Below are positions 58,945 through 64,000 of a DNA stretch of 64,000 nucleotides, piece after piece. The position numbers were made by a program, and so were the translations under genes. This stretch comes from Kitasatospora sp. NBC_01266 (GTDB lineage Bacteria; Actinomycetota; Actinomycetes; Streptomycetales; Streptomycetaceae), in contig NZ_CP108458.1 in the NCBI RefSeq assembly GCF_036242395.1, positions 7,192,001 to 7,256,000 of the forward strand, in the 5' to 3' direction. A model generated the notes under the pieces. The model saw only the letters and a program-made list of their open reading frames with translations, was not told the DNA's origin and made no database searches. How positions within the stretch are numbered: the first letter of the stretch is position 1; each line of letters begins with the position of its first letter.

Positions 58945-59613
58945 ATGCTCAACAAATACGCGCGTGCCTTCTTCACACGTGTCCTGACGCCGTTCGCCGC
59001 GCTGCTGCTGCGCTGGGGGGTCAGCCCTGACGCGGTGACCCTGATCGGTACCGCCGGTTCGGTGGCGGGCGCGCTGGTCTTCTTCCCGCGCGGTCAGTTC
59101 TTCTGGGGAACGATCACGATCACCCTGTTCATCTTCTCGGACCTGGTGGACGGGAACATGGCCCGACAGGCGGGCACCTCCAACAAGTGGGGCGCGTTCC
59201 TGGACTCCACGCTGGACCGGGTGGCGGACGCGGCGATCTTCGGCGGCCTGGCGCTCTGGTACGCGGGCAAGGGGGACAACGACCTGCTCTGCGCGGTGTC
59301 GGTGCTCTGCCTGGCGAGCGGCCAGGTGGTGTCGTACACCAAGGCGCGGGCCGAGAGCCTGGGGCTGCCCTGTGACGTGTCGGGGCTGGTGGAGCGGGCC
59401 GAGCGGCTGGTGATCAGCCTGGTCGCGGCCGGGGTGGCGGGTCTGCACACCTTCGGGGTGCCGTATGTCGAGTGGCTGCTGCCGGTGGCGCTCTGGCTGG
59501 TCGGTGCGGGCAGTCTGGTCACGGTGCTGCAGCGGATGCTGACCGTGCGCCGGGAGGCCTTCGAGGCGGCGGCACTCGCCGCACAGGGAAACACCACCGC
59601 ACGGGAGAGTTGA
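58945..59613 (+). CDS. pgsA1: phosphatidylinositol-phosphate synthase (CDP-alcohol phosphotransferase)
   Basis: 222 residues, about six membrane helices. DLVDGNMARQAGTSNKWGAFLD followed by STLDRVAD is the family active site D-x2-DG-x2-AR-x8-G-x3-D-x3-D. With patA and pimA following, it should join CDP-diacylglycerol to inositol-1-phosphate, starting PIM lipid synthesis. ATG 58945. patA begins 9 bp after the stop. Confidence 0.94.
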   Translation: MLNKYARAFFTRVLTPFAALLLRWGVSPDAVTLIGTAGSVAGALVFFPRGQFFWGTITITLFIFSDLVDGNMARQAGTSNKWGAFLDSTLDRVADAAIFGGLALWYAGKGDNDLLCAVSVLCLASGQVVSYTKARAESLGLPCDVSGLVERAERLVISLVAAGVAGLHTFGVPYVEWLLPVALWLVGAGSLVTVLQRMLTVRREAFEAAALAAQGNTTARES

Positions 59614-59622
59614 GGCAGCCGG

Positions 59623-60588
59623 ATGCGCGAGAAGCTGGTCGAGTCCGGGTACGCCGCCGGCTGGGCGGTCCTGAAGCTGCTGCCGGAGCCGGTGGTGGGG
59701 GTGCTCGGCGACCGGATCGCGGATGTCACCTGGCGTCGGCGGGGGCGTGGTGTGCTCCAGTTGGAGAAGAACCTGGCCCGGGTGCGCCCCGAGGCCTCGC
59801 CGGCCGAGCTGGGCGAGCTGTCGCGCGCCGGGATGCGCTCCTACCTGCGGTACTGGATGGAGTCCTTCCGGCTGCCGGTCTGGAACGACCGCAAGATCGC
59901 CGACCGGATGCGGGTGGACGGCATCGAGCACCTGGTGGCGGCGATGGAGTCCGGGCGGGGCGCGATCATAGCGCTGCCGCACATGGGCAACTGGGACCTG
60001 GCCGGTGCCTGGGTGGTGCGGCACCTGGGGTTCAACTTCACCACGGTCGCCGAGCGGCTGAAGCCGGAGTCGCTCTTCGACCGCTTCGTCGCCTACCGCG
60101 AGGGCCTGGGGATGGAGGTGCTGGCGCTGACCGGCAGCGACATCTCGGTGATCGGGACGCTGGCCCGGCGGCTGCGCCAGGGCAAGCTGATCTGCCTGGT
60201 GGGGGACCGGGACCTGTCGGCGGCCGGACTGCCGGTGGAGTTCTTCGGCGAGACCACCCGGATGCCGGCCGGCCCGGCGGCGCTGGCCCAGCGGACCGGG
60301 GCGGCGCTGATGCCGGTGACGCTCTGGTACGAAGGTCCGGTGCTGCGCGGCCGGATCAACCCCCCGATCGAGGTGCCGACCGGGCTGGACCGGTCGGCGG
60401 TCAACGTCGCGATGACGCAGCGGATGGCGGACATCTGGGCGGCGGGCATCGCCGAGCACCCGCAGGACTGGCACATGCTGCAGCGCTTCTGGGTGGCCGA
60501 TCTCCCGTCAACTCCGGTGGCGCAGGCCGCTGCTGACGAGAAGTCGGCCGATTCGACGTCCGATGCGCGGCAGGGGGAGCCGCGATGA
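59623..60588 (+). CDS. patA: phosphatidylinositol mannoside acyltransferase
   Basis: 321 residues, LpxL/HtrB superfamily. IIALPHMGNWDLAGAWVV has the catalytic HxxxxD, FNFTTVAERLKPESLFDRF, LICLVGDRDLSAAGLPVEFFG and MPAGPAALAQRTGAALMPVTLW follow. It acylates the mannose of PIM at the inner membrane face. The C-terminal tail (about 20 residues) is hydrophilic. ATGA overlap with pimA (60585). Confidence 0.95.
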   Translation: MREKLVESGYAAGWAVLKLLPEPVVGVLGDRIADVTWRRRGRGVLQLEKNLARVRPEASPAELGELSRAGMRSYLRYWMESFRLPVWNDRKIADRMRVDGIEHLVAAMESGRGAIIALPHMGNWDLAGAWVVRHLGFNFTTVAERLKPESLFDRFVAYREGLGMEVLALTGSDISVIGTLARRLRQGKLICLVGDRDLSAAGLPVEFFGETTRMPAGPAALAQRTGAALMPVTLWYEGPVLRGRINPPIEVPTGLDRSAVNVAMTQRMADIWAAGIAEHPQDWHMLQRFWVADLPSTPVAQAAADEKSADSTSDARQGEPR

Positions 60589-61757
60589 AGATCGGCATCG
60601 TCTGCCCGTACGACTGGGACGTGCCCGGTGGCGTGCAGTTCCACATCCGCGACCTGGCCGAGCATCTGATCGGACTGGGGCACAAGGTCTCGGTGCTGGC
60701 GCCGGCCGACGACGAGTCGGCGCTGCCCTCGTTCGTGGTCTCGGCGGGCCGGGCGGTGGCGGTGCCCTACAACGGGTCGGTGGCCCGGCTGAGTTTCGGG
60801 ATCATCTCGGCGACCCGGGTGCGGCGCTGGCTGCGGGACGGCGAGTTCGACATCCTGCACGTGCACGAGCCGGCCTCGCCGAGCCTGTCGATGCTGGCGG
60901 CCTGGGCGGCGACCGGGCCGATGGTGGCCACCTTCCACACCTCCAACCCGCGTTCGCGGGTGATGATCGCGGCCTCGCCGATCCTGCAGCCGACGCTGGA
61001 GAAGCTCAGCGCCCGGATCGCGGTGAGCGAGTACGCCCGCCGCACCCTGGTGGAGCACCTGGGCGGGGACGCGGTGGTGATCCCGAACGGCGTGGACGTC
61101 TCGTTCTTCGCCCGCGCCGAGCCGGATCCGCGCTGGACCGGCGGCACGATCGGCTTCATCGGCCGGATCAACGAGCCGCGCAAGGGCCTGCCGACGCTGC
61201 TGGCCGCGCTGCCGGCGATCATCGCGGCGCGCCCGGAGGTGCGGCTGCTGGTGGCCGGCAAGGGGGACGAGGAGGAGGCCGTCGCGGGGCTGGCGCCCGA
61301 GGTGCGGGCCCATGTGGAGTTCCTCGGCATGGTCAGCGACGAGGAGAAGGCGCGGCTGCTGCGCAGCGTCGACCTGTACGTGGCGCCCAACACCGGCGGC
61401 GAGAGCTTCGGGATCATCCTGGTGGAGGCGATGTCGGCCGCGGCCCCGGTGCTGGCCAGCGATCTGGACGCGTTCGCCCAGGTGCTGGACGGCGGGCAGG
61501 CGGGGGAGCTGTTCGCGGTGGAGGACCCGGCGGCGCTGGCCGAGGCGGCGGTACGGCTGCTGAGCGACCCGGTGCGGCTGGCCGAGTTGCGCACGGCGGC
61601 GGCCGCGCACGTCCGGCAGTTCGACTGGGAGACGGTCGGCGCGGACATCCTGGCGGTCTACGAGACGGTCGCCGACGGGACGGGCAGCGTGCCGAAGGTG
61701 CGCGAGGACGACCGGACCAGCTGGCGCGAGCGTCTGGGACTGCCGCAGGGCCGGTAG
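60585..61757 (+). CDS. pimA: GDP-mannose:phosphatidylinositol alpha-mannosyltransferase
   Basis: 390 residues, GT4 glycosyltransferase, GT-B fold. N-terminal IGIVCPYDWDVPGGVQFHIRDLAEHL (PI-binding side), HVHEPASPSLSMLAAW, FHTSNPRSR; C-terminal IGFIGRINEPRKGLPTLLAAL and ESFGIILVEAMSAAAPVLAS hold the nucleotide-sugar E-x7-E motif. It adds the first mannose to phosphatidylinositol. ATG overlaps the patA stop. Confidence 0.96.
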   Translation: MKIGIVCPYDWDVPGGVQFHIRDLAEHLIGLGHKVSVLAPADDESALPSFVVSAGRAVAVPYNGSVARLSFGIISATRVRRWLRDGEFDILHVHEPASPSLSMLAAWAATGPMVATFHTSNPRSRVMIAASPILQPTLEKLSARIAVSEYARRTLVEHLGGDAVVIPNGVDVSFFARAEPDPRWTGGTIGFIGRINEPRKGLPTLLAALPAIIAARPEVRLLVAGKGDEEEAVAGLAPEVRAHVEFLGMVSDEEKARLLRSVDLYVAPNTGGESFGIILVEAMSAAAPVLASDLDAFAQVLDGGQAGELFAVEDPAALAEAAVRLLSDPVRLAELRTAAAAHVRQFDWETVGADILAVYETVADGTGSVPKVREDDRTSWRERLGLPQGR

Positions 61758-61768
61758 CGTAGCGCCTC

Positions 61769-62314
61769 GTGACTACCTGGATCTGGGCCGCGGTTGCCGT
61801 GGTGCTCGTCGCGGTCTACCTGAGCTGGACCGCGGGCCGACTGGACCGGCTGCACGCGCGGATCGACGCCGCGCGGGCGGCGCTGGACGCGCAGTTGCTG
61901 CGCCGCGCCTCGGTGGCGCAGGAGTTGGCCACCTCCTCGCTGCTGGACCCGGCCACCTCGATCGTGCTGTACGAGGCCTCGCACGCCGCGCGGCAGGCCG
62001 ACGAAGAGCACCGGGAGGTGGCGGAGAGCGAGTTGAGCCAGGCGCTGCGGGCGGTCTTCGCCGAGCCCGAGCAACTCGCGGAACTGCGCGCGGCGCCGGG
62101 CGGCGAGGAGGCGCTGCGCGATCTGACCTCGGCGGTGCGCCGGGTGCCGATGGCCCGCCGGTTCCACAACGACGCGGTGCGTGCGGCGCGCGCGGTGCGC
62201 ACCCACCGGCTGGTGCGCTACTTCCGGCTGGCCGGGCGGGCGCCGTTCCCGCTGGCCTTCGAGATGGACGACGAGCCGCCGGCGGCACTCGTCCCGCAGG
62301 GCTCGCCGGCCTAG
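61769..62314 (+). CDS. LemA-like single-pass membrane protein
   Basis: 181 residues. One N-terminal helix (WIWAAVAVVLVAVYLSWTA) then a helical bundle (LHARIDAARAALDAQLLRRASVAQEL) ending in RRFHNDAVRAARAVRTHRLVRYFRLAGRAPFPLAFEM, which resembles the LemA family ending (FN-x-A-V ... FP ... FEM). Role unknown. GTG 61769, 11 bp after pimA, so probably part of the PIM operon; I recall such a gene at this place in relatives. Confidence 0.75.
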   Translation: MTTWIWAAVAVVLVAVYLSWTAGRLDRLHARIDAARAALDAQLLRRASVAQELATSSLLDPATSIVLYEASHAARQADEEHREVAESELSQALRAVFAEPEQLAELRAAPGGEEALRDLTSAVRRVPMARRFHNDAVRAARAVRTHRLVRYFRLAGRAPFPLAFEMDDEPPAALVPQGSPA

Positions 62315-62525
62315 TCCGCGCCGGTGATTTCCGGGCTCGGCAAGGCCCAGGGACGCCCCGGGGACGTGGTCGGGGCGGCACCGTACCCGGTCCCGCGCGG
62401 TGGGACCTACGGCCTGTTTGTCGTATCGATTCGGCAGGTCTGGACTAGGTGGCGCATCGATCACGTACCCGAACGGCCTACCATAGGGCGATAGCACACC
62501 GATTCGTCTTCGAGTGAGGTCTCAC

Positions 62526-63440
62526 GTGTCCACCAGCACTCCCGCTTCCGCCGACCAGCCGCAGATCGGTACCGCCCGGGTCAAGCGCGGCATGGCCGAG
62601 CAGCTCAAGGGCGGTGTGATCATGGACGTGGTCAACGCCGAGCAGGCCAAGATCGCCGAGGACGCGGGTGCCGTCGCCGTCATGGCGCTCGAGCGGGTCC
62701 CCGCTGACATCCGCAAGGACGGCGGCGTGGCCCGGATGTCCGACCCGGACATGATCGACGGCATCATCAACGCCGTCTCCATCCCGGTCATGGCCAAGTC
62801 CCGGATCGGCCACTTCGTCGAGGCCCAGGTGCTGCAGGCGCTCGGCGTGGACTACATCGACGAGTCCGAGGTGCTCACCCCGGCCGACGAGGTCAACCAC
62901 TCGGACAAGTGGGCCTTCACCACTCCCTTCGTCTGCGGTGCCACCAACCTCGGTGAGGCGCTGCGCCGGGTCGCCGAGGGCGCGGCGATGATCCGCTCCA
63001 AGGGCGAGGCCGGCACCGGCAACGTGGTCGAGGCCGTGCGCCACATGCGCCAGATCAACGCCGACATCCGCCGCCTGACCACCCTCGACGAGAACGAGCT
63101 GTACGTCGCGGCGAAGAACCTGCAGGCCCCGTACGAGCTGGTCAAGGAGGTCGCGCAGCTGGGCAAGCTCCCGGTCGTGCTGTTCTCCGCCGGTGGCGTG
63201 GCCACCCCGGCCGACGCCGCGCTGATGATGCAGCTGGGCGCCGAGGGTGTCTTCGTCGGCTCGGGCATCTTCAAGTCCGGCGACCCGGCCAAGCGCGCCG
63301 CCGCCGTGGTGAAGGCCACCACCTTCTTCGACGACCCGAAGGTGATCGCGGACGTCTCCCGCGGCCTGGGCGAGGCCATGGTCGGCATCAACTGCGACAC
63401 CCTGCCCGAGACCGAGCGCTACTCGAACCGCGGCTGGTAG
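62526..63440 (+). CDS. pdxS: pyridoxal 5'-phosphate synthase lyase subunit
   Basis: 304 residues, TIM barrel. Builds PLP from ribose-5-phosphate, glyceraldehyde-3-phosphate and ammonia from PdxT. Highly conserved text: KRGMAEQLKGGVIMDVVNAEQA, ALERVPADIRKDGGVARMSDP, VMAKSRIGHFVEAQ (Schiff-base Lys), CGATNLGEALRRVAEGAAMIR, FSAGGVATPADAALMMQLGAEGVFVGSGIF. GTG 62526 has GAGG 9 bp upstream; GTG 62514 in frame is less likely. pdxT follows after 131 bp. Confidence 0.98.
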   Translation: MSTSTPASADQPQIGTARVKRGMAEQLKGGVIMDVVNAEQAKIAEDAGAVAVMALERVPADIRKDGGVARMSDPDMIDGIINAVSIPVMAKSRIGHFVEAQVLQALGVDYIDESEVLTPADEVNHSDKWAFTTPFVCGATNLGEALRRVAEGAAMIRSKGEAGTGNVVEAVRHMRQINADIRRLTTLDENELYVAAKNLQAPYELVKEVAQLGKLPVVLFSAGGVATPADAALMMQLGAEGVFVGSGIFKSGDPAKRAAAVVKATTFFDDPKVIADVSRGLGEAMVGINCDTLPETERYSNRGW

Positions 63441-63456
63441 TCGCTCCCGTTCGTCC

Positions 63457-63487
63457 GGTCCGCCGCGCGCAGCTGGCGCGGCGGACC
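63457..63487 (+). terminator. hairpin between pdxS and pdxT
   Basis: Perfect 12-bp stem GGTCCGCCGCGC / GCGCGGCGGACC, loop GCAGCTG. May lower pdxT readthrough. Confidence 0.75.
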
Positions 63488-63571
63488 GTTGCGCATCCCC
63501 CTGCGAATCCCCGCCCGCGAACCCTGCCGGCGAAGCCTGCGAAGATCGAAGCGCGAAGAAGGTAACCCACC

Positions 63572-64000
63572 GTGTCCAGCAGCACCCCCGTGATCGGCGT
63601 CCTGGCCCTGCAGGGCGATGTCCGCGAGCACCTGGTCGCGCTCGCCGAGGCGGACGCCCTGGCCCGCCCGGTCCGCCGGGCCGAGGAGCTGGCCGAGGTC
63701 GACGCCCTGGTCATACCCGGCGGCGAGTCCACCACCATGTCCAACCTGGCGCTGGCCTTCGGCCTGATGGAGCCGCTGCGCGAGCGGGTGGCGGCCGGGA
63801 TGCCGACCTACGGTTCATGCGCGGGCATGATCATGCTGGCCGAGAAGATCCTGGACGGCCGGGAGGACCAGCAGAGCGTCGGCGGGATCGACATGACCGT
63901 GCGCCGCAACGCCTTCGGCCGGCAGAACGAGTCCTTCGAGTCCGCGATCGACTTCCAGGGCTTCGAGGGCGAGCCGGTGCACGGTGTCTTCATCCGCGCG
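63572..64000 (+). CDS. pdxT: pyridoxal 5'-phosphate synthase glutaminase subunit (partial at 3')
   Basis: 143 residues visible. Class I glutaminase: IGVLALQGDVREHL, VIPGGESTTMS (GGES, oxyanion side), YGSCAGMIMLA with nucleophile Cys83. The His-Glu of the triad lies beyond the window. Supplies ammonia to PdxS. GTG 63572 with GAAGAAGG upstream. Confidence 0.97.
   Translation, partial: MSSSTPVIGVLALQGDVREHLVALAEADALARPVRRAEELAEVDALVIPGGESTTMSNLALAFGLMEPLRERVAAGMPTYGSCAGMIMLAEKILDGREDQQSVGGIDMTVRRNAFGRQNESFESAIDFQGFEGEPVHGVFIRA

Noticed and set aside
58203..58976. N-terminal extension of the 549-residue membrane protein
   Set aside because: It runs antisense through the DCC gene and its composition is Arg/Pro-rich nonsense; ATG 58202 begins the plausible protein.

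Overview
The window is 64 kb of very GC-rich, gene-dense chromosome from a sporulating actinomycete of the Streptomycetaceae (Streptomyces, Kitasatospora or a close relative). The main grounds are a near-canonical ssgB sporulation gene, a phosphatidylinositol-mannoside gene set, many GTG starts with GGAGG ribosome sites, ATGA/GTGA operon overlaps, and the run ssgB, thrS, HIT protein, pgsA1-patA-pimA, pdxST that I remember as typical of streptomycete cores. I did no database search; product names rest on motifs and remembered families.

Layout. 1-9.2 kb: an acyl-CoA dehydrogenase (cut by the window edge) divergent from a TetR regulator, a stand-alone nitric oxide synthase oxygenase, a mycothiol-dependent-type enzyme, an SDR-QueA pair, a serine hydrolase, and an RlmG-type rRNA methyltransferase carrying an Ala-Pro minisatellite. 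9.5-19.3 kb is accessory: a secreted protein and an overlapping small gene that together split one peptidase S74 (endosialidase chaperone) domain, a 2-oxoglutarate oxygenase, an FAD monooxygenase, a DUF4232 lipoprotein, a secreted G1 glutamic peptidase, two decayed genes, IS-end-like repeats, and a TetR/SnoaL-like divergent pair with a legible operator. 19.6-29.3 kb: the arginine genes argCJBDR and argGH with ARG boxes, interrupted by a ferredoxin-P450 pair that has its own iron-box-like site. 29.7-34.1 kb: two GNAT acetyltransferases around a methionine importer metNIQ preceded by a cysteine-rich leader peptide. 34.3-40.9 kb: the cobalamin genes cobL, a giant BluB-CobT fusion, and cobA/cysG. 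41-45.6 kb: a TrmH methyltransferase, an unknown protein, a membrane Ser/Thr kinase and a small membrane protein.

45.8-52.8 kb: a tRNA Gly-Cys-Val-Val-Val operon on the minus strand and, after pabB-pabC (folate), a DsbA-like protein, a CGNR regulator and ssgB, two tRNA-Val(CAC) genes each followed by a strong terminator. 52.8-64 kb: a DEDDh exonuclease, thrS, a HIT hydrolase, an unknown membrane protein, a DCC protein, pgsA1-patA-pimA with a LemA-like downstream gene, and pdxS-pdxT (PLP synthase; pdxT runs off the end).

The least ordinary items are the split S74/2OG-oxygenase operon (9.5-11.2 kb), the roughly 610-residue Pro/Ala/Glu extension on BluB-CobT, the Cys-rich leader ahead of metNIQ, and the iron-box-like ferredoxin-P450 pair inside the arg block. 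There is no CRISPR array, intact transposase or prophage.
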